Of a DNA stretch of 64,000 nt, positions 1-13,077 are shown in pieces. Each line of letters opens with the position of its first letter. Positions within the stretch are counted from its first letter, which is position 1. This DNA comes from Morella rubra (Eukaryota > Streptophyta > Magnoliopsida > Fagales > Myricaceae), in contig CM025856.1 of NCBI GenBank assembly GCA_003952965.2, forward strand, positions 1,173,758 through 1,237,757, in the 5' to 3' direction. A program made the translations under genes and the position numbers. A model generated the notes under the pieces. The model did no database searches. It was not told the origin of the DNA and saw only the letters and a program-made list of their open reading frames with translations.

Positions 1-2558
1 ACGTCAGACCAAACTTTTTACGTGCATCTACTCTCAGCTACCATTCCATAATTAACGCACACGTGCTAGATTGACTGCAGTTAATCTTGTTTTATGAGGA
101 AGTTGAAGGGTCGAATCAAGAAACATAAAACAAAACAAAAAAGAATCAAGAAACATAAGACTCTGACGCTGCCATTATAAGCAGGATAAGGTATTTATAT
201 TGTATGTTACAACACCTTCAATGAATGTTTTTTTTTTTTGGTAAGTAATGAGAAAAATCTTATACGTTAGGTCATCAAAGTGCTCACCTAACATATATTA
301 AATTTTAAAGAAAGAGCTACTGCAGATCTTCATTTGTATCATTGCGACTTCTATTTAAACTTGTTACGGTATTCATTTAATAAAAAATTAAATTTGTAAC
401 CTGTGTGTCTATCTACATAAGCATAAATTTATTCTTATCACTGAGACAATCTCGGAATAAATAACTTTTTTAATAAATTTGGCTAGGAGGTAATTTGAGA
501 AAGGTGGAATGGCTAGTTAATTAGCATGCATGCACTTATCAATTATGAAACATATTTGTACCTTCGTCTGAGGTTCCTACCCAAATACATTCTTTTTTAT
601 TTCACTCTCCAAAAGCATAATCAACTAAGCTACACTTAGAAGTCAGTTTTGTTGGTCCGTTAGACGGTGGGGTACTGAAGCTTCCAAGACCATACCCAAT
701 GAGTCCGTACATGAGATTGAAATGCAAAAGTCAAAACTATACGTAAGGCATGCAGTCTGACGTTACGCGGTTCTACACAGTCCGTACTCTGTCAACACTT
801 CTCCATAAAATAAATGACATTAACGATTAAAATCGAGTTAGGAAAAAAATAAATAAATCAAAACAGAAACGAAACTGCGTGCTCAAGCTACAAATGTGTT
901 GACTAAATTAGGAATAGGAATGCTTAATATTGAATTCAAATTCGGATCATGATCTCTGCAATTTAATTTCTGGTCGAATTATACAACATAATTTAAAAAG
1001 AAATAAATATAATAAATAAATCATATGCTATTTAATATTATTCACCTAAAATTTTAATAAAATTTTGTTATATTTATTTCTCTCATAATTATACAGTATA
1101 ATTCTAGATAAAAAAAAAAAATTGCAAAGAATCGAGATACTAAATTCAAACCGAAAGACCAAATTAAGTGTGTCTGCATATCCTGAAAAAAGCGACAAAT
1201 GTAAACGTGCTAAATTAACTTTGAACGTTCAACATGTACAGTAATATTTGAGCTCTAGTCATGACGTATTGTTGATGGCGAATTTGAAAGTTTTGAAGAA
1301 AAAAAATATCTACGTGGGCCCCACGATCGATACAGACGTCCAAGGTTGTACCCCATAAAACGAGTCAACCCCAGTAGTCATTGCACGGCCCTTGTTAAAA
1401 TATGGGCACCTATTCTCATATAATTATCCGTCGCGGGTCATTCTTGTCTTCTTAGCTAAACGCGTCCCCACCCCTACACAATTTTCTCTTTCTAGAGATT
1501 GGCGTTTAGCCAAGATCATGAGCTGTTTTAATTGGTCCTAATTGACAACTTGTGAGTTTTCTTTCTCCTTTTTCAGCAAAAAAAGAGTTTTCTTTCTCTT
1601 TTCCTATTCCGGGGGGAGAGGATACTTCCTTTGACTACTTTTCTCATGACAACAATTTATTTAGGCCCTCACAGAAGTTCTTCATTAGGCATCTTTTTCG
1701 GCCGTTCTAGTGATTTTCTCTTTACGGAATTAATGGAAGTAGATGGCAAAACGTCTCTAGGATTATTACGAACAACGGGTTGCTTTAAGAAGTTAATCAA
1801 TCAGAGACTGGGGTAGAAAGATCTAAATTTAGCTATTTACATATATATGCTGCATGCCAATTAAGCAGCAACTGGACCATATTTAATTGAACTACGTAGA
1901 TATATATAGATATATATAATCCATTCAAGATCCTCAAATTTAATTACGAGTGCTTTGGATATTGTTAAATTGTCTATGATCAGTTTATAAAAACTTTATC
2001 TTTTGGTCTATCAGTTTATAAATGCTGTTATTTGATATTATTCAGAAATTAACTAGCTAGCTAGCTAGTAGTATGTAGGTATATGATAATATCTCGGTGA
2101 CCTTAATTTCTCGATTTTATTAATTGTTTTCCTTGATTAACGACTCCCTAATTAAAAGATAACAACGTTATTGCGAGTATTGCATTACTAATATATATAC
2201 ATAGGAACCAAAACCCTAACCATATTTGCTGAAACTTGAGGATGATTCTAGCGCAATACAACACGTAATTGCATATATATAGAACTAAGCTTTAAATGCT
2301 TATATACAAAGAGCTAAAAACAAATATTGCATATTGCGCGCACACATATATATATACTAGCTAGTTTGACTGCAGGCTAAACTGATAATGACTAGCTAGT
2401 TCATGCCGTTAACTACAACATTGGCGCATGATCTCTCGATCGGTTATCTGATGGCCAACATATGTAGTGGGTAATGGGTATATATCCTCTTTGTTTGGTT
2501 CGCATCGTCCTAGCGGAGAACTCCTAAGGGAGAATTGGTGATGATTTGCAGACCGCAT
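1..2558. other. AT-rich intergenic DNA
   Basis: I see no gene here. The longest open frame (1631-1816, 61 codons) has no recognisable motif. The stretch is AT-rich, with TA-rich runs near 1895-1918 and 2340-2356 and a short CTAG repeat at about 2053-2068. It lies downstream of the bHLH gene and would be paired only if the palindrome continues beyond the window. Confidence 0.5.
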
Positions 2559-4013
2559 TCAGTAGTATACTAGCTCCTGCAATCTTTGCCGTACCCTTGA
2601 TGTCTCAACCCCGACTCTAGAAATTTTGACCTGGATCATATTTATCAAATTAGTCTACTTAATCTGCATATTATATATATATGGAACTCGATATCCTATC
2701 TGATATTTGGGGAAAAGAGAATTTTATCATCAAAGAAGTATATTTAGGATGTAATACCTGAGCATGAATTGTGTGGAAAACTTTATCACCCACGGTGGAA
2801 AAGCTGGCACTGACAACTTCTGCGCCTTCTTCCTGAAGAATACTAATGACTTCGTACAACATGAAGTTCTTCTGCAGCCCACTTATCAAAATCACTTCTA
2901 TACTGGAACCCAAATCTCGCAAATCGACAACAGGCAACCTTGAGCCGATCTTCATGCTATTCATCACATTCTTTCTAGTACGTAAACTCATCTCTTGTTC
3001 CTTCTTTCCCTGCAATTTTCCTATTCTTTCCTTTAGTTGCCTAATATAGGATGCCGCGCAATCGAGCTGATCTAGCTGTGAAAGCATGTCCTGATCATGA
3101 AGAAAATAATTAGAAGAGGTTAAATGATAAGGTTTACAGAAAGTCTGTCACTGCTACTGGCAAGCATGAAAGTAGGCAGTATATATAGGGATCCCGTATA
3201 TATATCCAAGCAGTCCTAGATCCTATTCTACTGAGGGCATTATCATTGGTCCTAGACGCTTATACAGAATTCTATGAGACTTGTATATATTCTGTCATAT
3301 TAGAATCTTAGGCTCTTGGTTCAGTATCTCCACGTCATGAGTGAAAGTACTCGCTGTGAAGCCGATAATAGTTTCATAGGAACCGTAAGAAGTGTGGGCG
3401 CTCATGATCATATTTTGGTGGCTCGTGCGGAAGGGAAGGCCTTTGAACCTGAGGCTGTGCCCACTACAGAGAGCTAAGATAAAGGGGTATTAAATCTGCA
3501 CCAGCCATTTCGGAATATACCCACAGCAGTACTTTTTTGTAACCTGGATCTTAATTCCTTCCAAAAATTAACACTCGGCTAGAAAGATCACTTACTCGCG
3601 TCTCTCTCAGAACTGCTGAACTAATTACCCATAATTATACCATTTACTAACTAATTTAAACACCGTATTAACGATTTTACGATTTCTGATTACTATTCCA
3701 CCTGAAGTACTCTTGCAATCTTTTGATTCGTGGGCTTGCGTTAAGTGGAGAAACCAAAACGAAAAACAAAGGAGCAGATCACAGGGTCATCAGTTTAGCT
3801 CTGACGGCCAAAGAAAACTAAAAGAACAAATAAGACCGACTGCAACTATGGTAACTTGAATTTAAGCTAGAGAGTGAATACCCTGGAGTGTTTGAAGTGG
3901 TGGTCAGGGATAACAGTAACAAGCTTGAAGCATAGGCCTTTCATTTGGATTCTCCGGTTTCTCTCCACTGTCTTTCTATCAAGCTTCGACGCCTCACTGC
4001 TAACCTTCTTCAT
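2559..4013 (-). CDS. bHLH transcription factor, bHLH36/118/120/162-like clade
   Basis: A complete three-exon gene on the minus strand: exon 1 4013-3882, exon 2 3090-2758, exon 3 2630-2559, all with GT-AG borders and preserved frame, giving 178 aa. The basic region (residues about 13-24, RKTVERNRRIQM) is followed by helix 1 (GLCFKLVTVIP), a loop, and helix 2 (DMLSQLDQLDCAASYIRQLKERI, split by nothing but preceded by the exon 1/2 junction). The DNA-contact Glu (E17) and Arg (R21) are present, but the usual His four residues before the Glu is Arg, as in this clade from memory. The C-terminal half has an ACT-like beta-alpha pattern and ends in VRQRLQELVYY. It is probably a dimeric nuclear transcription factor; its targets cannot be told from sequence. 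The start is the first ATG of exon 1 and directly precedes the basic region. Confidence 0.9.
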
Positions 4014-4188
4014 TTTTAACTCTCAATTAGACTTCGGCCCCCTCAGCTAGCTCTCTCAATCTCTCACAGCAGCTAGCGTACTACAAATTTAGCATAGAAA
4101 AGCAAAGAGATCTCTGAAGCCAGAGTACTGTAATAGACAAGAGAGGTGTATATAATTTGTTGCGGAGTTTGAGTTCAACGCGTAAGCG

Positions 4189-4196
4189 TTTATATA
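4189..4196 (-). promoter_or_regulatory. Possible TATA box of the bHLH gene
   Basis: On the minus strand the sequence reads CTATATAAAC, about 180 bases upstream of the bHLH start codon. That suits a transcription start near 4160 and a 5' leader of about 150 bases. It is inferred from the motif and position only. Confidence 0.4.
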
Positions 4197-4199
4197 GAA

Positions 4200-7100
4200 G
4201 TCCGTCACAGTAAAAGACAAATACAGAGCTTTGAATTTTAGAAATCAGAAGAAGAAGCAAAGAGCTAGTGAACGGAACGACACTGGAAGGATCCCTCACT
4301 CGTCAAAAGACAAAAAAATGGCGTACAGATTGAGGGCGTCCCCACAAACCTAATAAATTTATTTGTGTCGTATATCCTCTTATCTGTCTGTGGTTGAGGG
4401 CTGGTTTGTCCTTTCCTTTTCCTTGTGTTAATTCTGGAGTTTGTCAGCTCGCGTGTGAATGGGCAGGCAGGTCATTGTAGCTACCGGTAGCTGGCTCTTC
4501 ACGTTTTGATACCCAATTTTTCCCCTCGGGAAAATTGACCGCGCTCCACCGTCCACGTACGGACGCGTTTGTCCTTTCCTTTTCCTTGCGTCAAAACTTT
4601 TAATGAATTTTGTCGCAATATTTATCTTTTTAAGGTTTTCAAATTAATTAAAGAGCTCACAAAATAATAATAATAATAAATTTTAAAATTCTCTCTTTTT
4701 TTTTTTCCAAATTATGTATTATATTATAATGAATATAAAAAATTTATTCAAATGATCTCTTTTTTCTTTTTTTACTAATTTTTATGAAATTATACTTTTT
4801 CTCAAACATTCACACTAATTTTTCAAATTTTCTTAATTTCTCTATCGATATTTCCACTAATTAGGATCTCTACGTCACCTCCAAACCTATCAAAATTACA
4901 GGCTTATTTTCGGATGAATTCGCCCAAACTGCACGTGGAGTAGGTATATCATGTGCACGTGCCAGGCCCACGACCTATTAGGTACTACAGTAGTGTTGAC
5001 TTACTCGGTTTGACCTTTTCAAATAAATAAATAATAAAACATTGACTAATTATTATAAACAGAAAAGACTTTGAGAGTTGGACATTAATTTCATCTATAT
5101 ATGTACAGTTTGTTTCCCCAATATTTTGGGGCATAGAAATTTTCAGCAAAACAAACACATTCTAAAAATTTTAACTTTTACACATATATACTTCACCTTT
5201 CACAAACTCAATAAATCTCAATAAAGTAAAGATTCCCAAAATTTCGAGAATATTCTCCAAAATTTTGGCAAAAAACACCCCCATAATCTCGAAGTCTCGA
5301 GTTCATTAACGTTCGACCTACGGAATGAAAATATGAATATTTTGGTGAGTGCCTGTAGTCTAAAATTGCAACGATTTTTGTATTTATCCAATGATGAAAT
5401 ATTTTGAAAAAAAAAAAATCACAACAAAACATTCAATATCTTTAAAAAAAATTAATACAAACTCACACATTTTTTTATATATATAAAAAAAAAACTCTAT
5501 CAAATCATTTTTCTTCGTACTTTTTTACAAAACTTCAATAATAATTTTATATTAAAAAATATCATCAAATCATCTTTTTCTATTTTTTTTACAAACTCTA
5601 ATAAATAACAATCTACAGGCAAATATCTTTAAAAAAATTGATAAATTTTTTACAAACCCCAATAAAACTCCAATCTACCTAAATATTCACACTAGTATCA
5701 AAAGTTTTTACAAATTTTGAGAATTTTGTATTGTTGAACATCAACTTACTCCACTAGTCTATGTAGTATTTCGAAATCAAACAGACAAACACTAGTCTTT
5801 AGGTATTTTTTCTCATAAAATAGTATTAGTTAGTATGTATCGCCATTAACTACGTATTGACTTTATCGTCCAAATGCAAGTTCTAGTCAATAGAAAGGAT
5901 TGTATTGGCGTAATAATATTCAACAGGAATTACTTTAGAAAAAAAGCTCTTGGAAACTAATTTCAAATTTCGAAATGCTTAATTTATTTCTTTTCACGAC
6001 GTACTGAATTTATCGTTTTCATGGAGAATTATTGCTCTTCGACAATCGTTATGGGAAAACAAAGACTTTCCGCTACATGCATAGGTCTTATTCTGTAAAG
6101 CCAGCGAGACGGTTGCTCGTACATACCCAAGACTTTTTTGCTCGTACATACCCAAGACTTTTTTGCATCTACATAAAGTTATGTGCATCTAGATGCCATT
6201 GTTTCCGAACATGCTAATTATGCTTTTGTCCAAAGGTTTTTATCATCTGAAAAAAGAAAAATTCAGACGAAAAATTATGTGAAGACGACGAGAGATGTTG
6301 CCTGCTCGGATACAAGATTAATCAGAATCTTCTATAATTTTTAAACTACAATTTAATTATGTCTATTTTATTAAAATTCATTTGTTATTTTCTAATTATA
6401 GTTGATGCAAAATTATCTATACTTTTGGCATTATTTCAAAATTGGTTAAGATTTGATAGGGTTGTGATATATGCGAATTTTCACAACATATTATGGACTT
6501 CAAATTGTACCTGCTACGGAAAAGCAAATGGAAACAGATCAGCCAGTTAGAATACGTTGACGTAGTGTCCAGATGATCTCTACGTCATCGACAGCTGCGC
6601 AACGAAAGGCCCATAAATTGAAAATCGAAGGACAAAAGCGATGTAACAGAGCTACTGAGGCCCGCCAGCGGGACAAGGGTCCACGTCCGATGCAGTCTAG
6701 GGAGAAAAGGTCAGATTGCCTTTTGTGTGGTCAACTACGAACAAAAACACGTAGATGACGACTTTGACCAGTGAATGGAATATACTCGTATCGGAGGACT
6801 TAGGGTGGCTCTTTCGTTTTATGTCATATGGACGGCGTGCTCGATCGCTGCTTCTACTGCACTTCCTGTTTAGGACAAGAACCTGCGATCACCAGTTAAT
6901 TATTTCATTGTTGGTAACTTCTGTTCATCACTGAACATGACAAACAGGTCGATTTAGAGCAAGATCCGCTTGAGGGCAAGATCTACTGTAATGGTGATTG
7001 ATGGTGTCAAAAATTGAACTGGCCTAATTAATGAGCGACGAACTGTTACCAAGTTTTCCTCCAAGTCATCGAACCTGCAAGTTAGTGTGAACGTAGCTTT

Positions 7101-8973
7101 TTTCGTATGGTGAGTCTTAGATGCTTAAGTTTGGCCTTTTTCCGCTTGTTCGGTTTCACAAGAATTCTTGGATTTTTGTGAATTTTAAAATTTTTAAATT
7201 GAACATATTTTTTAACATCACATTAAAACAACTTCTACACACGTATCAATAAAATTTAACATCATTTAAAAATTCTCAAAATACTTAAAATTCTTAAAAT
7301 TTTACTAAAACTAATATTCCTTAGATATACAAAGAGTCATTCTGCACTCGCTAGTATAAGGCGACGGTAGATGGTGGAAGAGACGTGTTGCATCTTTTCC
7401 TTAGGGTGCACAGAACTCTCCTTTGCAGCAGGTCAGGCCCTGATTGCGGCGTACTACGGCGGGTGCTATGTACAACAGCTTGTAGCATTTTCAATGGAGA
7501 ACGTCTCGTGGTTGGTCAGCCATGGGCGGCCGCCTTCTGCGGGGAGGATTTCGAGAGTGAGATATTGCTGAATACAAAAGTTCCAAGGCTTTTTATAGGG
7601 GGCCCATTCGCGAGTAAAGCTCATGAGGTCCATTCTCCGTGGGTTTTTTTGGTAGGGCATGTTTGTCCTTTACCGAGCTAGACCGAGCCAACTCTAACCA
7701 TAATTTCTTGCCCATCAATGTTATCGACAATTTGACTTTTTCAATATCTATAATATTTTTAAAATGATTATAATCTTCTATAATATTTAATCCGAATACT
7801 TCAATCATTAAAATATAATATGGCCGAAATTATTGGAAGTGGCTAGCCACTTTGGTTTCTTTTCCCACAACAAAGGAAAAATTGCTTCTATCCTATGACA
7901 AGTAGGATATTGTAGCATGAGCTTCATTAATTAGGTGACACCCACTTGGGAGACTCGGATTTCGTTTACCGGGTCCTCCCTAATCCCTCTTTGGTCAAGG
8001 GCCACTTGGTTGAAGAAGTCAAGGCTTTTGTTAGATGGACCAAGCAGGTAGCCGAGCCCACGGCCGCAATGGCTAAAATGAAGTCCGTATCCAGACTACA
8101 TATAATTGACCACGTCAATTAGACTTGTTTACATTAGTTTTCTTGATGAATTCATGATGTGGGATTTAGATATATTGAGAACTTTCTGCCACGAACGTTC
8201 AGCACATGGGATCTATTTCTTCTCCTTGGACGGTTCGATATAGGCGTTTTCTTGTGAACTTGAGGAAGTCGTAGACATCATCGATACTGCCATTGAACTT
8301 TTTTCCTCGTTCTTTTTTTTTTCGCTGAGTAACTTTTTTCCTCGTTCAATAGTGCAGAATATACACGAAAAGAGTCCGGATTCCACATCAGTTTTTATGC
8401 AAGAGGCATTCATATACAGCGTGCAATGCATGATAAGTGTTCCGTACGTGCTCCTTTTCTTCATCTCTTCTTTCTTTTTATATATATTTTTTTTTGGTAC
8501 CTAGTAAATACGACTATTTGTCCGCAACAGATATAACAGTCTTCATTATATTCAATAAGAATCATTAAAACGTGAAAAGTGGGATATCAATGAAGAAGTT
8601 TTACCGCAATAGAGGAGGGCTTGATGCGTCACTGCTATGATCATGGCTTTGGGTGCAAAAAAGCAGGCAGTCAGAAGACTCAGCCTCAGCGTGAAGCCGT
8701 GCACCGTGAAGGACGGTTTATGAATTATGCAGGAGTGCATGCGGCAGAAGCCATTAAGTGGGTGGGCCTGACTCCGCCGCACCTTTCTATGCAATGCCAT
8801 GAAGAGCTACAAGAGCCAGCATTTTGACGGTGCGTTGTTGCTTTAGCTACACTCAAAGGCTGAACAAAATTGGATGCCGTTTCTGCTACTGCACGCGCAC
8901 TTTCATCTTTTACTCTTTAGCATCTTCAATGGCTCTCGCAGATGATGCTTTGACATGACTTGGCATGGAGGGT
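4200..8973. other. Intergenic region with AT-rich repeats
   Basis: No convincing gene. From about 5040 to 5730 the DNA is very AT-rich and contains a repeat similar, in the opposite orientation, to 13900-14010 (shared core around AAGATGATTTGATG). A similar AT-rich block lies at 7150-7320. Several frames of 60-98 codons at 6.0-8.8 kb are short, overlap on opposite strands and have no recognisable domains. The sequence ttttttcctcgttc occurs twice near 8298-8346. Confidence 0.5.
6114..6163 (+). repeat. 25-base tandem repeat, two copies
   Basis: The 25-base unit beginning TGCTCGTACATACCC occurs twice in a row without mismatches. The mirror copy is at about 63327-63376, so the duplication was present before the arms separated or were joined. 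Confidence 0.85.
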
Positions 8974-8978
8974 AGACA

Positions 8979-9273
8979 ATGTTGATAAGGGATCATTTAA
9001 TCTTGTATTTTATATATCTATTGGGCCACCTCTTCTCATTGTCAATTGTTTTGGGATGAAAATTGATATGGTATCAAAGTCAGTTATTTTCTGGGCTTTG
9101 CCCACTTGTTTGTATATTCAGTATTGTCCACGTGCATAGACCATGTTCATTCGGCCTGCACGTAAGAGGAAGTGTTAAGAGTCCCACATTGATAAGGGAC
9201 CATTTAATCTTATACTTCATATACCTATTAGCCACCTCTTCTTATTGTCAATTATTTTGGGATGAAACTTGAT
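8979..9273 (+). mobile_element. TRIM-like miniature LTR retroelement
   Basis: Two direct repeats of about 85-100 bases (8980-9067 and about 9173-9273) share GATAAGGGAYCATTTAATCT and TTTTGGGATGAAA. Directly after the first repeat is TGGTATCAAAG (9069-9079), close to the initiator-tRNA-Met primer-binding site TGGTATCAGAG. Directly before the second is a purine tract TAAGAGGAAG (9163-9172). The second repeat begins TGTTAAGAG, while the first lacks about 15 bases of this start. A perfect 5-base AGACA flanks the element on both sides (8974-8978, 9274-9278). The internal part is only about 95 bases and non-coding, so it depended on proteins from other elements. This is a confident structural call; the family name is unknown. 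Confidence 0.75.
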
Positions 9274-9696
9274 AGACACAGAGACTAAACCGTGCCCTTC
9301 AAGGATTTTGTTCCTTCAAGAATCATAACCTTAACTTCCTATCTTCTGCACTGGAATTCTCTTTTCTTTTCCCTTTTATAATTTGGGCAATATTTGAGCT
9401 CTTGACTCTAGCTAGATCTTTCTATGTTGCACTCTGCTTTAGACAAGCTTTGGCTTCTTTCTGTCAGTCTGGGAATGGTAAAGTTTGAAAGAGTCTAGGA
9501 ATTTGGAACTTAAATCTTACGTAAGTAACAAGAACAAATCGAACATCAAGAAAAGAAAAAAGTGATTGATCTCAATCAGCTTTAATTTAATTTCCAAACA
9601 TAGAATGGCAAATCCAACCAAGCTCCAGACGAGCTTAATTAATGTTGTCACGACCTTGTATAACATACTAAAGTTTATTAACCAAGCTAATTGTTC
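9274..9696. other. 3' flank of the BURP gene
   Basis: Non-coding DNA between the TRIM element and the stop codon of the minus-strand BURP gene. The part next to the gene is likely its 3' untranslated region. I see no other feature. Confidence 0.5.
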
Positions 9697-11731
9697 TCAA
9701 TCAGCAATGGCCCACGTCATGTCGTTTTCAAAAATCCAGTGGCAAACTTCGATTCTTCCAGGGCTGGATCCCAGTGCCACGAACGCACCGTGCTCCGGGC
9801 CCCAAGCTGACGTGTCAATATGACAGATGGCGACACCTTGGTTGATCTTGGCCTTGCTCTCCACATCAAGGATATCCGCCTCATACACCCTGACTTTCGG
9901 CACAGAGTGACAATAATACAGTAGGTACGGGTAGAGGCTTTGATGGCATGAGACCGATTTCGTCACTTTCCCTCCGTTGACTCCTTTGACCGTCCCGATC
10001 ATCACCTTCTGCTTTGACCCTTTCACATTTTCCGTCGTCCTCACAGCCAGGTTGCGGCCCAAAACCGAGACGGCGAAGTCGATCATGTCCTCCACAGAGC
10101 CCACGCACCGCTTGGTCTCACCGGGGCTCGCGGCCCTCTCGCACTCCGCCAGCGCGTTGAGTAGCATGCGCTCCATCGTCGAATTCTCTCGTGCGTGGAA
10201 AATCCCCTTGAGCTCTGGCAGACGAGAGGTTGAGAATGGTAATTTCGACAAAATCCACGGGGGCAAAAAAGACCTTCTTGGCATTCTGTCCTCAATGTCG
10301 GGCATCACCATCACATTCCCCTGCTTCAACATGGACTCGCGGAAAAACTTGCCCGGTTCCACCCATCTTTTTACCAAACTGCCAATCTTAAGTAGAGCAC
10401 CTTCTGACGCAGTGCTGAAATTCTTGTACTCAGAGAAGGTGACCCCCTTATCAGTATACTCTTTGAATGTTCGATCCATGCTATAAGATTTGAATCCTAT
10501 ATTGGCCGGACGTTTCGACCCTTTACCGTACTCTTTAAACGTATCGTTCCCATGATTGAACGATCTTCCGTAGTTTGCAAAGTTTACTCTGCTGGAGTTG
10601 GAATTCTTGGCATAAGACTGAAAAGAATCGTCTCCGACATTTGCTCCATTTCTGTAGCTCGAGAAGCTATCGATTCCCGAGTTAGTTCCTGTGCCATAAT
10701 TCTTGAAATCGTTTTGTGGATTATTACCCGACTGACCGTACGATGCAAACGAGTCGTTTGCACCATTACCCGACTCGCCGTAGCCCGTGAAGGACGAAGC
10801 GATTATGTTGGAGTCGTCACCGTAGTTGTTGAACTCGCTAGGACCGCCTTTTGCGTTCTTTCCGTAACCTGTAAATGTTTCGGCACCGGAGTTGGTCTCG
10901 TCACTATAGCTCGAGAAAGAGAGTTCGTGATCTTCGGCGTCCGTTTTATAGGTCTTGAATTGGAGATTCGGGACGTTGACAAGTTTGTCGTAGTTACTGA
11001 ACTCTCCGGAGCCGCCGGTGGCCTTGGATCCGTAGCTGGTGAAGTTAGAATTAGCGACATTTGCGTCGTCTGCATAGTTGGTGAATGCTTCGCTGCGCCG
11101 GGTTGAGTCGCGGCTGTACTTCTCGAAGGAGTCATTGGGGTTGTTCAGCCCCTTCGAGTAGTTCTTGAAGGAGTCAACCCCTCCTTGCTTGGATGAACCG
11201 TAGTTAGCGAAGCCTTTGTCGGAGTAGAGGGCGAAGTTGGTGTCTCTGTTGTCATGCTTGTACAGGTCTGGCTTTGAATCGAAGGAACAATACAAGTTGG
11301 CTAAGGAACAGAAGGAGCCGAGGTGTGAAGACAGCGAGTTTTCGATGGCGAGTTTGGTGAGAAAGGCGGAGTTGGTGGAATTGAGTGGGGAGGCTTTGGA
11401 GAGAAGGAAAAGTGGTTTTGGGAGGTTGTTGTTGATGTGCTTGTTCCAATAGCGGATCAGAGAGGCTTTGGGCGTGAATGGGTGGACTTGGAGCTTGGAC
11501 GAGCTTGGTTTGATTTCACCAGTAGTAGAGTTTGCCTGAGAAACCTGTGTATATATATACAGAGAAATTGAACAATGAGAAACGCAAAGATAAGGAGGAA
11601 GAAGACAGTAGAAAGGAATTTATGTAATATAAAGCCAAAACAACGAAGACGGAAATGTACTTACATCGAAAGATGAGAGTAATAAGAACAAGAAGTGCAA
11701 GAGAAAACTCGTCCTATTAGTTTGTCTGTCC

Positions 11732-11733
<2 letters not shown>
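9697..11733 (-). CDS. Polygalacturonase-1 beta-like BURP protein (intact copy)
   Basis: Two exons: 11733-11665 (23 codons, signal peptide with Leu/Phe-rich core LLHFLFLLL) and 11544-9697, with a GT-AG intron and preserved frame, giving 638 aa, the usual size for this family. After a leader region, residues of about 115-400 form many degenerate 14-residue repeats built on F-x-x-Y followed by G/N/S-rich linkers (for example FANYG, FTSYG, FKNYG). The C-terminal BURP domain begins near residue 425 and has the family pattern CH-X10-CH-X27-CH-X25-CHW. In tomato, PG1-beta is a secreted non-catalytic subunit that binds polygalacturonase in the cell wall and limits pectin breakdown; a cell-wall role here is by homology. 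The start is the only ATG giving a signal peptide spliced in frame. The (GA)n run lies just upstream. Confidence 0.93.

Positions 11734-11734
<1 letters not shown>

Positions 11735-11764
<30 letters not shown>
11735..11764 (+). repeat. (GA)15 microsatellite in the BURP 5' leader
   Basis: An uninterrupted GA run starts one base upstream of the BURP start codon (CT repeat on the coding strand). Such leader CT/GA tracts are common in plant genes and mutate fast in length. The mirror is at 57724-57753. Confidence 0.9.
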
Positions 11765-11767
<3 letters not shown>

Positions 11768-12908
11768 TCTATTCAGAGCAGAGCACAAATAGCTAGAGAT
11801 GGCCTGTGGTTTCTGTATCTCGTTTCCTTTTCCTTTTCCTTTTCCTTTAGGAGACTGTTTTGAGTGAGTGTGTTGCCAAAGTTATCGTTCTCCTCTAGAT
11901 GACACTGGTGGCAAAGTTTTTTTTTTTTTTTTTGGGTAATGCAGTGAAAGTTCAGCCTCAATCATAAGGTCAAGTCAGTCTGAGATGACTAAAAAGAATT
12001 GTTTACGTGAGAGAATTCGAATTTGAAATCTGAAACTTTAAAAAGAACAAATTTCTAAACTCATGTCTTCACTAGACGAACCAACCTAGTTTCCTTGCAA
12101 GTTTACCGTACGAGTTCCTGCAGAAAATATGGTGCTTTCCAAAGCTGCCTACGAAATTATTACATGGTTTCCTTGAAGAAGCATATTTCTCGTAGAGGAT
12201 CGAGAGTTGTAGATTAATCAAAAACCAATCAAGAGCACGAATTAAAGTTATAGTGGCAGGAAGTAGTTCTTTTTACAGTGAACCACAGCATCGTGTTTCG
12301 AATCATTTGTGGGAAACAGGAGTCAAGAGTGTCGAACATGTTTCCATGGGACGCGAATACCAAGAGGGCAGGCTGCTTGGATATCTAAAAATAATGTCGG
12401 AATCCATGGTCTTTCGAGCATTTCCAGAGCGTCAAAGTTATAATAGTCTTTTGAGTTCAGTGACACCCATTTAGAAAAAAAAAAAGAGTTCAGTGACACC
12501 CACTGGCCTTTAGACTAGTGGCGTACAGTCCAGTGACTAGTCCCGTGTACCTAGGAGGACCACAGTCGCCGGCCCTAGCTTAAAACCCATGCTTTTTTTT
12601 TTTTTTTTTTTTTTTTCTGCCAAAGCAAAAGCAGGAAGAGTTTTTTTTTACTTCGTCAACACTACCACCACCTTTATTGAATAAACCAACCAACGAAAAA
12701 TTATAAGGTCAGTCCCAACATAAACTCAATAAAAATCCGAAAAATACTTATTAACGTCGGGATAACTTCCGGTCATAAATACAGAAGTAGTCCATCGAAT
12801 AAAGAGATGCACTTTCTTTCTCAGCAGTACCAACATAAACAAAAGAAAAGGAATAGAACTAGAATTTAAAAGTAGAAATTATATTATCAATATTTTCAAG
12901 CTTTTTAA

Positions 12909-13077
12909 GAAGGTGTTTATTTGTCAAATTTTTTAGGGACTCAAAATTTCTATCACATTAAACATTTTCACAAATCTCAATAAACTTCACATTTTATACA
13001 TACACTTCACATTTTTTAATAAATTTCAAAAACTTCAATATTTAAAATTTTTAAAATTTTAATAAACAAACCGCTCC
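12909..13077 (+). mobile_element. Tourist-like MITE
   Basis: About 170 bases with imperfect terminal inverted repeats, GAAGGTGTTTATTTG on the left and the complement of GGAGCGGTTTGTTTA on the right, bordered by TTAA on both sides. The PIF/Harbinger (Tourist) superfamily duplicates a 3-base TWA target, which fits. It is non-coding and AT-rich. The mirror is at about 56404-56575. Confidence 0.5.

Noticed and set aside
2671..2757. C-terminal end of the 138-codon frame (residues after HAQ) as part of the bHLH protein
   Set aside because: This is read-through into intron 2. A GT donor after CAG (2758) and an acceptor before 2630 give the family-typical ending instead.
7371..7681. Overlapping 64-98-codon frames on both strands
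   Set aside because: They overlap one another in several frames, have no recognisable domain or splice partner, and the mirror copies (61809-62119) show the same. Treated as chance frames.
8552..8827. Frames of 68 and 82 codons on opposite strands
   Set aside because: They are antisense to each other over the same DNA and have no family resemblance. A small gene is possible but not supported.
10552..11135. Frames of 184 and 110 codons inside the BURP exon
   Set aside because: These are shadows produced by the 14-residue repeat region, whose periodic sequence keeps other frames open.
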